A DNA stretch of 64,000 nucleotides from Streptomyces sp. Root1304. Its GTDB lineage: Bacteria; Actinomycetota; Actinomycetes; Streptomycetales; Streptomycetaceae. The stretch is from positions 166,678 through 230,677 of the forward strand of contig NZ_LMEP01000024.1 of the NCBI RefSeq assembly GCF_001426405.1. Reading direction: 5' to 3'. Positions 27,832 through 36,470 of this stretch are shown here, piece by piece; the first letter of the stretch is position 1; each line of letters starts with the position of its first letter. Below the pieces are notes generated by a model, which saw nothing but the letters and a program-made list of their open reading frames with translations, was not told where the DNA came from and did not search any database. The position numbers and the translations under genes were made by a program.

Positions 27832-28929
27832 TCAGCCCTCCTCGCGGAAGCCTTCCGCCGCCTTCAGGAACAGGTCGTTCGCCTCGGTCTCGCCGATCGT
27901 GACGCGCACGCCCTCGCCCGCGAACGGCCGCACCACCACGCCATGGCGCTCGCACTCCGCCGCGAAGTCCATGGTCCGCTCGCCCAGCCGCAGCCAGACG
28001 AAGTTGGCCTGGGTGTCCGGCACGGTCCAGCCCTGGGCCACCAGCCCCGCGTGGACCCGCTCGCGCTCGGCCACCAGGGAGCCGACCCGCCCGAGCAGCT
28101 CGTCCTCGGAACGCAGCGAGGCCACCGCCGCGTCCTGCGCCAGCTGGCTCACGCCGAACGGCACCGCCGTCTTGCGCAGCGCCGCCGCCACCGGCTCGTG
28201 GGCGACCGCGAAGCCGACCCGCAGGCCGGCCAGGCCGTACGCCTTGGAGAAGGTGCGCAGCACGGCGACGTTCGGCCGGTCGCGGTAGAGCTCGATGCCG
28301 TCCGGGATCTCGGTATCGCGGACGAACTCGCGGTACGCCTCGTCGATGACCACCAGAACATCGGAGGGCACGCGGTCGAGGAAGCGCTCCAGCTCGGCCC
28401 GACGCACCGCGGTGCCCGTGGGGTTGTTGGGGTTGCAGACGAAGATCAGCCGGGTCCGGTCGGTGATCGCCGCGGCCATCGCGTCGAGGTCGTGCACCTC
28501 GCCGTCGGTCAGCGGCACCTGCACCGAGGTGGCACCGCTGATCTGCGTGATGATCGGGTACGCCTCGAAGGAGCGCCAGGCGTAGATGACCTCGTCACCC
28601 GGGCCCGAGGTCGCCTGGAGGAGCGACTGGGCGACGCCGACGGAACCGGTGCCGGTCGCGATGTGCGAGACGGGCACGCCGAAGCGGTCGGCCAGCTCCT
28701 CGGTGAGCCCCGTGCAGGCCATGTCCGGGTACCGGTTGAAGTTCGCGGCGGCGGCCAGCGTGCTCTCCATGACCCCCGGCAGCGGCGGGTAGGGGTTCTC
28801 GTTGGAGGACAGCTTGAAGGCCACCGGGCCGCCCGAGGCCGCCGGCCTGCCCGGCTTGTAGGTGGGGACGCCGTCCAGCTCGGCGCGCAGCTTCGGGCTG
28901 CCCGTGCTCGTCCCGCTGGTCTCGCTCAC
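27832..28929 (-). CDS. HisC-type aminotransferase (histidinol-phosphate/aromatic)
   Basis: A 365-residue fold-type I PLP enzyme. PLP-contact and substrate motifs are visible: KLSSNENPYPPLPGV, TGTGSVGVAQSLLQ, FVCNPNNPTGT, the Asp-Glu-Ala-Tyr in VVIDEAYREF, and the lysine in LRTFSKAYGLAGLRVG. It belongs to the HisC/Pat branch that transaminates histidinol phosphate or aromatic 2-oxoacids. It is not in a his operon, so I favour a second copy acting on aromatic amino acids, but sequence alone does not decide. GTG at 28929 has GAGGAGG upstream. Confidence 0.88.
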   Translation of the reverse strand: MSETSGTSTGSPKLRAELDGVPTYKPGRPAASGGPVAFKLSSNENPYPPLPGVMESTLAAAANFNRYPDMACTGLTEELADRFGVPVSHIATGTGSVGVAQSLLQATSGPGDEVIYAWRSFEAYPIITQISGATSVQVPLTDGEVHDLDAMAAAITDRTRLIFVCNPNNPTGTAVRRAELERFLDRVPSDVLVVIDEAYREFVRDTEIPDGIELYRDRPNVAVLRTFSKAYGLAGLRVGFAVAHEPVAAALRKTAVPFGVSQLAQDAAVASLRSEDELLGRVGSLVAERERVHAGLVAQGWTVPDTQANFVWLRLGERTMDFAAECERHGVVVRPFAGEGVRVTIGETEANDLFLKAAEGFREEG

Positions 28930-29319
28930 AGTGTGGCCTCCTCGACCGTCCGTACCGCCAATGCTCCTCACCTTAAGAGGATTCGCCTCTGCTGCGAATG
29001 GGCTGTGGACAACAGGAGGGACACGCTGTGGACACGGCGCCGCTCATCCTCCGGAGCAGGGGGGCGCGCGGTTGGGTGGCACGCGCCGGTGGCGGGCGCC
29101 GTGGCGCGCATCCCCCGTAGAGGTGAGTTGAGACCTCTTCGAGACCTCGCCCCCTCGCCAGGCCTATGCCGTTCGACGACCACGGAACCCACGGTAATGA
29201 CCCTAACTACCTTGGATTTAGCGCCTCTTACTAGTTTTCGATCATGCAGAAACGTGCCTGTCAATGCCTGCATATGCGACCGGCCCAACCGCCCCTCATC
29301 GCCCTACTATCGGCTCGCC
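28930..29319. other. divergent intergenic region with two DnaA-box-like sites
   Basis: The 390-bp gap between the aminotransferase gene and the LacI gene carries both promoters. TGTGGACAA at 29004-29012 (reverse complement of the consensus TTGTCCACA) and TGTGGACAC at 29027-29035 lie 23 bp apart in the same orientation. The right part is unusually AT-rich (29190-29250) and probably contains the LacI-gene promoter. No convincing gene is present. Confidence 0.45.
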
Positions 29320-30426
29320 ATGACAGCAGCAGGGAAGCACCAGGTGAGCCGGGCACAGACCCGGGGAAGCCGGCAGGGCCGGGCAGGCATCCGGGACGTG
29401 GCCGCCGCCGCCGGGGTCTCCATCACGACTGTCTCCGACGCGCTCAACGGCAAGGGCCGACTCCCCGACGCCACCCGGCGTCACGTCCGCGAAGTCGCCG
29501 ACCGGCTGGGCTATCGCCCCTCCGCGGCGGCCCGCACGCTCCGCACAGGCAAGTCGGGGCTCATCGGCCTGACCGTGACCACGTACGGGGATGAACCTTT
29601 CACCTTCACCGAATTCGCGTACTTCGCGGAGATGGCCAGAGCCGCCACATCGGCCGCACTCGCCCGGGGCTACGCCCTGGTCATCCTCCCCGCCACCTCC
29701 CGACATGACGTCTGGTCGAACGTCGCCCTCGACGGCACCGTCGTCATCGACCCCTCCGACCACGACCCGGTCGTCACCGAACTGGTCCGCCAGGGCCTGC
29801 CCGTCGTCTCCGACGGACGCCCCGCCGGCACCCTCCCGGTCACCGCCTGGGTCGACAACGACCACGAAGCCGCCGTCCTCGATCTGCTCGACCACCTCGC
29901 CGACGCCGGCGCCCGCCGCATCGGCCTCCTCACCGGAACCACCACCGACACGTACACCCGCCTGTCCACCACCGCGTACCTGAACTGGTGCGCACGGGTG
30001 GGCCAGGACCCCGTCTACGAGGCCTACCCGGCGCACGACCCGTGCGCGGGCGCCGTCGCGGCCGACCGGCTGCTCGCCCGACCGGACCGGCCCGACGCCG
30101 TGTACGGCCTCTTCGACCCCAACGGAACCGACCTCCTCGCGGCCGCGCGCCGCTACGGACTCCGCGTCCCGGACGACCTGCTGCTGGTGTGCTGCAGCGA
30201 GTCGACCGTCTACGCCACCACCGAACCGCCCATCACGACGCTCTCGCTCAAACCGCGCCGGATCGGCACGGCCGTCGTCCAGCTCCTCATCGACGCCATC
30301 GAGGGGATCGACACCGACGGACCGGTCGAGCAGGTGATACCGACCGAACTCATCGTCCGCACCTCCTCGCAGCGCCGTTCACCCCGAACGACGGTCAGTC
30401 CGCCGCGCCAACCCTCGAAGGACTGA
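29320..30426 (+). CDS. LacI-family transcriptional regulator
   Basis: A 368-residue regulator. The N-terminal helix-turn-helix GIRDVAAAAGVSITTVSDALNGKGRLPDATRRHVREVADRLGYRPSAAARTLRTGKSG is the LacI signature with hinge helix; the rest is a periplasmic-binding-protein-like effector domain. Residues 1-24 are basic and variable. No clear ribosome site precedes the ATG. No sugar or transport genes lie next to it, so its target cannot be inferred. Confidence 0.92.
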   Translation: MTAAGKHQVSRAQTRGSRQGRAGIRDVAAAAGVSITTVSDALNGKGRLPDATRRHVREVADRLGYRPSAAARTLRTGKSGLIGLTVTTYGDEPFTFTEFAYFAEMARAATSAALARGYALVILPATSRHDVWSNVALDGTVVIDPSDHDPVVTELVRQGLPVVSDGRPAGTLPVTAWVDNDHEAAVLDLLDHLADAGARRIGLLTGTTTDTYTRLSTTAYLNWCARVGQDPVYEAYPAHDPCAGAVAADRLLARPDRPDAVYGLFDPNGTDLLAAARRYGLRVPDDLLLVCCSESTVYATTEPPITTLSLKPRRIGTAVVQLLIDAIEGIDTDGPVEQVIPTELIVRTSSQRRSPRTTVSPPRQPSKD

Positions 30427-30627
30427 ACTCTCCGACGGGTCGTCACCCCACCGCCGTCCCGCCCCTGCCCGTGGGCCGGGACGGCGAAACCGGCCGGCAC
30501 ACCGGCCCCAACCCTGGACTGGACCTTCTCAATTCGGGCGAAACAACCGGTGAACCCGGAGTGGACCCGGATTCACCACCCCTGGTGCGTCACACAGGAC
30601 GACCCTCATTCCTATGATGGGCGCACG

Positions 30628-30665
30628 ACATCGCGGACCACCCCCACCAGGCCGGTCCGCGATGT
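30628..30665. promoter_or_regulatory. 12-bp inverted repeat in the phosphatase leader
   Basis: ACATCGCGGACC (30628-30639) is followed after 14 bases by its exact complement GGTCCGCGATGT (30654-30665), ending 31 bases before the ATG. It could be an operator for an unknown regulator or an RNA hairpin in the 5' leader. I cannot tell which. Confidence 0.6.
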
Positions 30666-30696
30666 GCAGGGCATCGCGACGGTGGTGGAGGGGTCC

Positions 30697-32157
30697 ATGA
30701 CTCAGGGGGCCGGGCAGGAGCCCGTGGCGCGCACGGCGACATTGCGTGACTTCCGTGTACCGCCGTACGCCCGTGTGCCCGTACAGGGCCACGCCACCGA
30801 TCCGACGAGTACGGAACCCCTGCCGGTCCCGCCACCGGCCGAGACCCCACCCACCGAACACCCGCCGCAGCCCGAGCACGCCCCGCGGCCGACGCGGTCG
30901 CACCCCGCCGCGGCGTACGCGATGGCGAGCCCCCCGGCGGCCTCACCGGCACCGGCGAGCCCCCCGGCGCCCGCTCCCGCAGCCGAACCCGCGCCGGCGA
31001 CCGCGCCCGCACCGGTTCCGGCCCCCGCGACCGCACCGGCTCCGGTCTCCGCGGCCACGCCCGCACCGGCTCCCGCAGCCGCGCCCGCGCCCACCGCGCC
31101 CCTGCCCGCCGAGCCGACCCTGCTCCTCGGGCGCCGCACCACGCCCGCGTCCGGTTCCTCCATCGTCTCCGTCGCCACCGGTCACCCCGGCAACGCCTTC
31201 CCGGACGGCGGCCTCCCGGAGGGGTACACCCCCACGGAGCGCGACCTCCCGATCATCAACCGCGGCGACACCGTGCAGGTCCCGGTCACCCCCGAGCCCG
31301 CCCCCGCCGCCGAGCCCGCCCCCGGGAACGGCGAGGGACCCGGCCCGCTCTTCGTCGTCGGCGACGTCCACGGCTACCTCGACGAACTCGTCGCCGCCCT
31401 GCACGCCCAGGGCCTCATCGACGAGAACGGCAACTGGTCCGCCGGGAACGCCCGCCTCTGGTTCCTCGGCGACTTCACCGACCGCGGCCCCGACGGCATC
31501 GGCGTCATCGACCTGGTCATGCGCCTCTCCGCCGAGGCGGCCGCCGCCGGCGGCTACTGCAAGGCCCTCATGGGCAACCACGAGCTCCTGCTCATCGGCG
31601 CCAAGCGCTTCGGCGACACCCCGGTGAACTCCGGCGCGGGCACCGCCACCTTCCAGGCCGCCTGGCTGCTCAACGGCGGCCAGAAGCACGACATGGACCG
31701 GCTCCAGGACGTCCACCTCCAGTGGATGTCCCGGCTCGACGCCGTGGTGAGCGAGGACGACCACCTCCTCCTCCACTCCGACACCACCGCGTACCTCGAA
31801 TACGGCCAGACCATCGAGGACGTCAACGACACGGTCCACGAGATCCTCAACCGGAACGACGCCGACGAGGTCTGGGACGTCTTCCGGAAGTTCACCAAGC
31901 GCTTCGCCTTCCGCGACGAGGGCGGCCCGCAGGCCGTTCAGGAGCTGCTCTCCACCTACGGCGGCCATCGGATCGTGCACGGCCACAGCCCGATCCCGTA
32001 CCTCCTCGGCCAGGTCGGCACGGAGGACGGCGAGGACAGCTCGGGACCGGTCGTCGACGGCCCGCACGTGTACGCCGACGGGCTCGCCATCGCCATGGAC
32101 GGCGGCGTGACCATGGCCGGAAAGCTACTGGTCGTCCAACTCCCCCTGGACGGCTGA
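30697..32157 (+). CDS. Ser/Thr metallophosphatase with Pro/Ala-rich N-terminus
   Basis: A 486-residue calcineurin-like phosphatase. The C-terminal ~280 residues carry all metal motifs: GDVHGYLDEL, GDFTDRGPDG, MGNHELLL and the HGHSPIPY His motif. The preceding ~200 residues are polar, and from about residue 60 to 150 are Ala-Pro repeats (PAPATAPAPVPAPA...), likely an extended linker. No signal peptide or membrane segment. GGAGGGG supports ATG 30697. A Ser/Thr kinase lies two genes away, so the two may act on shared targets. The leader contains the inverted repeat above. Confidence 0.9.
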   Translation: MTQGAGQEPVARTATLRDFRVPPYARVPVQGHATDPTSTEPLPVPPPAETPPTEHPPQPEHAPRPTRSHPAAAYAMASPPAASPAPASPPAPAPAAEPAPATAPAPVPAPATAPAPVSAATPAPAPAAAPAPTAPLPAEPTLLLGRRTTPASGSSIVSVATGHPGNAFPDGGLPEGYTPTERDLPIINRGDTVQVPVTPEPAPAAEPAPGNGEGPGPLFVVGDVHGYLDELVAALHAQGLIDENGNWSAGNARLWFLGDFTDRGPDGIGVIDLVMRLSAEAAAAGGYCKALMGNHELLLIGAKRFGDTPVNSGAGTATFQAAWLLNGGQKHDMDRLQDVHLQWMSRLDAVVSEDDHLLLHSDTTAYLEYGQTIEDVNDTVHEILNRNDADEVWDVFRKFTKRFAFRDEGGPQAVQELLSTYGGHRIVHGHSPIPYLLGQVGTEDGEDSSGPVVDGPHVYADGLAIAMDGGVTMAGKLLVVQLPLDG

Positions 32158-32324
32158 CGCATCACCCTGCGCATCCGGGGAAGTCGAATTCCGGAAACAC
32201 TCTGTCAGCCTGTGGCATCGCCGCAATACCATCGGGTCCATCCGTAGCAGGCTCTCCTCCGTTTCCGCTCGACCGACCGTTTCGCCACGGCTGATCCGCG
32301 CCTACGGAGCATCGGGGGATGCAC

Positions 32325-32948
32325 ATGAACGTGGCTCCGCACCTGCTGACCGAGGACCGCGCCGAATACGAGCGCGTCCTCGACGACGCACTGAGCACCG
32401 CCCACGCACGTCCGGATCTCGACGGAGTCGGAACCCGGCTCACCGTCGCCCAACTGCGCGCCATGACGCTCAACGCGACAGCGCTGGTCACGGCCGCCGC
32501 GGCAAGCGAGTACGACCACTTCGTGAAGGTCCGCGAGCAGCGGCGAGCCCCCGCCGCACCCCGAATACCCACGGGCACGGCCACCACCGCCGGTGCCGGG
32601 GTCGTCGCGATCGTCACCGTCATGGTGCCCGTCCTCGCGGGCACGACGGCCGTGGTGCTCCTCCTCGCCGGCGCGGTCCTGCACGCCCTCACCCCCACCG
32701 TGAGGTTCGGCGAGACCCTGCTGACGGCCGGCCTCGTCTTCGCCGCCCTCGCCGCCGCCGGCCTGCTCTCCGCGGGAGCCGGCCTCCTCGTGACCGCCCT
32801 GCGCAACGCACCCGCCGAGGCCCTGCCCCTCGACGTCGAACTCACCCGCGCACGCGAGGCCTGGCGCCACGCCCTCCTGGAACGCGGCATCCTCCCCTTC
32901 CTCCGCGACGCCCTCGCCGCCGCGGCACCCCCGGACGCGATCGGCTAG
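32325..32948 (+). CDS. two-helix membrane protein of unknown function
   Basis: A 207-residue protein. An N-terminal soluble part (about 80 residues, RLTVAQLRAMTLNATALVTAAAASEYDHFVKVREQ) precedes two long hydrophobic segments around residues 85-125 and 135-165 and a C-terminal helix with LTRAREAWRHALLERGILPFLRDAL. I do not recognise a family. ATG 32325 is preferred over ATG 32319 because GGGGGA is better spaced from it. Its stop overlaps that of the convergent kinase by four bases. Confidence 0.65.
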   Translation: MNVAPHLLTEDRAEYERVLDDALSTAHARPDLDGVGTRLTVAQLRAMTLNATALVTAAAASEYDHFVKVREQRRAPAAPRIPTGTATTAGAGVVAIVTVMVPVLAGTTAVVLLLAGAVLHALTPTVRFGETLLTAGLVFAALAAAGLLSAGAGLLVTALRNAPAEALPLDVELTRAREAWRHALLERGILPFLRDALAAAAPPDAIG

Positions 32949-34291
32949 ACGCCCTTCTTTTCGGCACACAGGGTGAAGGAGGAATCGGCGGGTCTGACCT
33001 GCCAGTGATACCCGTCCCATCCGGTGGAGGCCGGCCAGCCGGGGACAGTGGAGGGAGAGCAGGTGGCAGCAGGGTCGTCGAACCGCCGTAGGACCTGCCA
33101 CAGCGTCGCGTCGGCCGGCAGCTCCCCGTCACACTCCATAGGATTTGGTGCCTTCGTGTCCCAGAAGCACTGCCCCTGCCTGATGTTCTCGATGGAGTAA
33201 GGGGCAGTGTCGAGGAAGTGGTCGTGGACGTAGTTCCAGATCGGCTGGTTGAAGATGAGACCCACCACCACCGCCAGCCCGGCAAGCCCCTTGAAGAGTT
33301 CCCAGCCGTCGCTCCCGGTCTTCGCCTCGGGCTTGGAGGGCACCCTGGCCGTAGCGGGCCTCGGTGCCTTCACCACCGGCTTCGGTGGCGTCGGCGTCGG
33401 CTTAGGCATCGGCGGTGTCGGCTTCTCCGCCTCCCCCTGCCCCCGCAATACGGCCGCCGCGCGATACGCGCTCATCCGGTCGCCCGGGGCCTTCTCGGTG
33501 AAGCTCTCGATGACTGCTGCGAGCCGCCCGTCGGCCTTCGACGGCTTGGGCAGTGTGTCGAGCAGCACCGCCGACAGGCTCGCCATGCCGGAGCCGCGGT
33601 CGAACGGTGAGACCCCCTCGACCGCGTGGTACAGCGTCACCCCGAGCGAGAAGAGATCCGAGGCCGGTGTCGCGGCGTGGCCGCGTGCCCGCTCCGGCGC
33701 CATGTACTCCAGCGAGCCGATGACCATGTCCTGGGCCGTCATGGGCGACTGGCCGAACTGCTTGGCGATGCCGAAGTCGGTCAGCATCACCGTGCCGTCC
33801 TCGGCGAGCAGGATGTTGGCGGGCTTCACATCACGATGGACGATGTCGGCGTCGCGGCAGGCCTCGAGCGCCGCCAGCATCGCCAGCGCCACCTTCTCGC
33901 CCAGCTCCCGTGACACCGCGCCGTTCAGGCGGATCTCGTCGGCCAGCGAGCGGCCCACAACGTACTGCATCACCGTCCACGGCACACCGCGTTCCACCAC
34001 GACGTCGTGCACGGTGACGATGTTCGGGTGATCACGCAGCTGTGCGGCGTGGCGGGCCTCCCATGCGGCGCGCTCCACGCGCTCGACGGTCTCCTCGGAC
34101 GTACTGCCCGAGGGGACGTACACCTCCTTGATGGCGACGTCGACGTTCAGCCCCTGGTCGCGGGCTCTCCAGACCCGGCCGAACCCGCCGGCGCCCAACG
34201 GCTCGATGAGCTCGTAACGGCCGTTGGCCAGGAGGAGACCAGGCGTGGCCTCGGTGGGTGGAACACCCTGCGGACGCGGTGACGTGGACAA
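32945..34291 (-). CDS. Hanks-type serine/threonine protein kinase
   Basis: A 448-residue kinase. The domain runs from about residue 24 to 270: glycine loop GAGGFGRVW, VAIKEV lysine, catalytic loop IVHRDVKPANILL, DFGIAKQFG, and APE as APERARG. It is followed by a Pro/Thr/Lys-rich juxtamembrane linker, one membrane helix (GLAGLAVVVGLIF) and an extracellular tail with four Cys and three Trp and no PASTA repeats. The start is probably TTG at 34291 with GGGGGT upstream. A strong hairpin separates it from thiC, so it has its own promoter. Confidence 0.9.
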   Translation of the reverse strand: MSTSPRPQGVPPTEATPGLLLANGRYELIEPLGAGGFGRVWRARDQGLNVDVAIKEVYVPSGSTSEETVERVERAAWEARHAAQLRDHPNIVTVHDVVVERGVPWTVMQYVVGRSLADEIRLNGAVSRELGEKVALAMLAALEACRDADIVHRDVKPANILLAEDGTVMLTDFGIAKQFGQSPMTAQDMVIGSLEYMAPERARGHAATPASDLFSLGVTLYHAVEGVSPFDRGSGMASLSAVLLDTLPKPSKADGRLAAVIESFTEKAPGDRMSAYRAAAVLRGQGEAEKPTPPMPKPTPTPPKPVVKAPRPATARVPSKPEAKTGSDGWELFKGLAGLAVVVGLIFNQPIWNYVHDHFLDTAPYSIENIRQGQCFWDTKAPNPMECDGELPADATLWQVLRRFDDPAATCSPSTVPGWPASTGWDGYHWQVRPADSSFTLCAEKKGV

Positions 34292-34410
34292 AGGGACCCC
34301 CGATGACAGATGCGCAAGGAACGATCGAGCATCGATCAGAAGGCTACTGTCACGTACAGCTTCCGCGGGGGACTCTTCACGTTCTGTCAGACCGCGACCT
34401 CGATCACTCG

Positions 34411-34448
34411 TCCCGGGTCCCCCGGAGCGTGTTCCGGGGGACCCGGGA
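34411..34448 (-). terminator. terminator of thiC
   Basis: A perfect 16-bp stem (TCCCGGGTCCCCCGGA with its complement) around a six-base loop, starting 11 bases beyond the thiC stop codon. Confidence 0.85.
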
Positions 34449-34458
34449 CGTCAGGGGA

Positions 34459-36258
34459 TCAGTCCGCCAGCGGCAGGTAGAGCCGGTTCCCCTGCGCGGC
34501 GAACTCGGCCGACTTGGCCAGCATCCCCGCCCGGGCCTCGTCCTCGCCGGCCAGCGGGTCGTCGCCGCCGAACTGCTCGGTGATGCTCCGGCTGATCTTC
34601 ATCGAGCAGAACTTCGGCCCGCACATGGAACAGAAGTGCGCGGTCTTCGCGGGCTCCGCCGGCAGCGTCTCGTCGTGGAACTCGCGGGCCGTGTCCGGGT
34701 CGAGGGCCAGGTTGAACTGGTCCTCCCAGCGGAACTCGAACCGCGCGTCCGACAGCGCGTCGTCCCACTCCTGCGCGCCCGGGTGCCCCTTCGCGAGGTC
34801 CGCCGCGTGCGCCGCGATCTTGTACGTGATGACGCCGGTCTTCACGTCGTCCTTGTTCGGCAGGCCCAGGTGCTCCTTGGGCGTGACGTAGCAGAGCATC
34901 GCCGTGCCCCACCAGGCGATCATCGCCGCACCGATGCCCGAGGTGATGTGGTCGTACGCGGGCGCCACGTCGGTCGTCAGCGGGCCGAGCGTGTAGAACG
35001 GCGCCTCCTCGCAGATCTCCTGCTGGAGGTCGATGTTCTCCTTGATCTTGTGCATCGGGACGTGCCCGGGGCCCTCGATCATCGTCTGGACGTTGTGGCG
35101 CTTGGCGATCGTGTTGAGCTCGCCGAGCGTGCGCAGCTCCGCGAACTGCGCCTCGTCGTTGGCGTCCGCGATCGAGCCGGGCCGCAGGCCGTCGCCGAGC
35201 GAGTACGTGACGTCGTACGCCGCCAGGATCTCGCAGAGCTCCTCGAAGTTCGTGTAGAGGAAGTTCTCCTTGTGGTGCGCGAGGCACCAGGCGGCCATGA
35301 TCGAGCCGCCGCGCGAGACGATGCCGGTCTTGCGGCGCGCGGTGAGCGGCACGTACGGCAGGAGTACGCCGGCGTGCACGGTCATGTAGTCCACGCCCTG
35401 CTCGGCCTGCTCGATGACCGTGTCCTTGTAGATCTCCCAGGTCAGGTCCTCGGCGCGGCCGTCGACCTTCTCCAGGGCCTGGTAGAGCGGCACGGTGCCG
35501 ATCGGGACGGGGGAGTTGCGCAGGACCCACTCGCGGGTGGTGTGGATGTTGCGGCCGGTGGACAGGTCCATGACCGTGTCGGCGCCCCACTTGGTCGCCC
35601 AGGTCATCTTCTCCACCTCCTCCTCGATGGAGGAGGTGACGGCGGAGTTGCCGATGTTGGCGTTGACCTTCACCAGGAACCGCTTGCCGATGATCATCGG
35701 CTCGATCTCCGGGTGGTTGACGTTCGCCGGGAGCACGGCACGGCCGGCCGCGATCTCCTCCCGTACGACCTCGGGGGAGACGTTCTCCCGGATCGCCACG
35801 TACTCCATCTCCGGGGTGATCTCGCCCCGGCGGGCGTACGCGAGCTGCGTCACGGCCTGTCCGTCGCGGCCCCGGCGCGGCAGGCGCGGGCGCCCGGGGA
35901 AGACCGCGTCGAGGTTCTTCAGCCCGCCGCCGCGCGGCGAGGTGTGCTTGATGCCGTCGTCCTCGGGGCGGGCCGGGCGGCCCGCGTACTCCTCGGTGTC
36001 GCCGCGCGCGATGATCCAGTTCTCGCGCAGCGGCGGAAGGCCCCGACGGACGTCGGTGTCGACCGTGGGGTCGGTGTACGGGCCGGACGTGTCGTACAGC
36101 GTGACGTCCTTGCCGTTGGTGAGGTGCACCTGACGGACCGGCACCCGGAGGTCCGGGCGCGAGCCCTGGACGTACCCCTTGTGCCAGCCCGGCGTGCGCT
36201 CCCGCTCGTCGGCCCGGTTCTGGTCGGAGGCAGGCGTGCGTGCATCCTGAATGGTCAT
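34459..36258 (-). CDS. thiC: phosphomethylpyrimidine synthase ThiC
   Basis: A 599-residue radical SAM enzyme that converts aminoimidazole ribotide to hydroxymethylpyrimidine phosphate for thiamine synthesis. Conserved stretches MEYVAIREN, GNSAVTSSIEEEVEKM, DLSTGRNIH, IEGPGHVPMHKIKEN and the C-terminal cluster motif CSMCGPKFC (the C-x2-C-x4-C that binds 4Fe-4S) are all intact. Full length for the family. A TPP riboswitch lies immediately upstream and its 3' end overlaps the ribosome site, so control is likely at translation initiation. Confidence 0.98.
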   Translation of the reverse strand: MTIQDARTPASDQNRADERERTPGWHKGYVQGSRPDLRVPVRQVHLTNGKDVTLYDTSGPYTDPTVDTDVRRGLPPLRENWIIARGDTEEYAGRPARPEDDGIKHTSPRGGGLKNLDAVFPGRPRLPRRGRDGQAVTQLAYARRGEITPEMEYVAIRENVSPEVVREEIAAGRAVLPANVNHPEIEPMIIGKRFLVKVNANIGNSAVTSSIEEEVEKMTWATKWGADTVMDLSTGRNIHTTREWVLRNSPVPIGTVPLYQALEKVDGRAEDLTWEIYKDTVIEQAEQGVDYMTVHAGVLLPYVPLTARRKTGIVSRGGSIMAAWCLAHHKENFLYTNFEELCEILAAYDVTYSLGDGLRPGSIADANDEAQFAELRTLGELNTIAKRHNVQTMIEGPGHVPMHKIKENIDLQQEICEEAPFYTLGPLTTDVAPAYDHITSGIGAAMIAWWGTAMLCYVTPKEHLGLPNKDDVKTGVITYKIAAHAADLAKGHPGAQEWDDALSDARFEFRWEDQFNLALDPDTAREFHDETLPAEPAKTAHFCSMCGPKFCSMKISRSITEQFGGDDPLAGEDEARAGMLAKSAEFAAQGNRLYLPLAD

Positions 36259-36267
36259 GAGACCGAT

Positions 36268-36392
36268 CTCCCTACGCCGGCATTACCCGGTAACAGGTTC
36301 GGCGGTCGGCGCAGCCTCCTCCCGTACGTACGTCCAGTACGCGCGTACGGTGATCAGCGCCCTCTCAGCCCGGTGCTCCGAGCTCCCGCGTG
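36268..36392 (-). ncRNA. TPP riboswitch (THI element)
   Basis: Read on the minus strand, the leader of thiC contains the two diagnostic parts of the TPP riboswitch: GCTGAGAGGGCGCTGATCA (pyrimidine-sensing arm) and GAACCTGTTACCGGGTAATG followed by CCGGCGTAGGGA (pyrophosphate arm and closing P1). The variable P3 stem contains ACGTACGT-type repeats. P1 includes the GGGAGA that is also the thiC ribosome site. Thiamine pyrophosphate binding would lower ThiC synthesis. Confidence 0.95.
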
Positions 36393-36470
36393 TGCAAAGG
36401 TGCCACCACGCTAGCGGCATCCCTGGCGTGCTGAACAGTGGGCCCCCGACGTTCTTGCGATGATCGGCCG

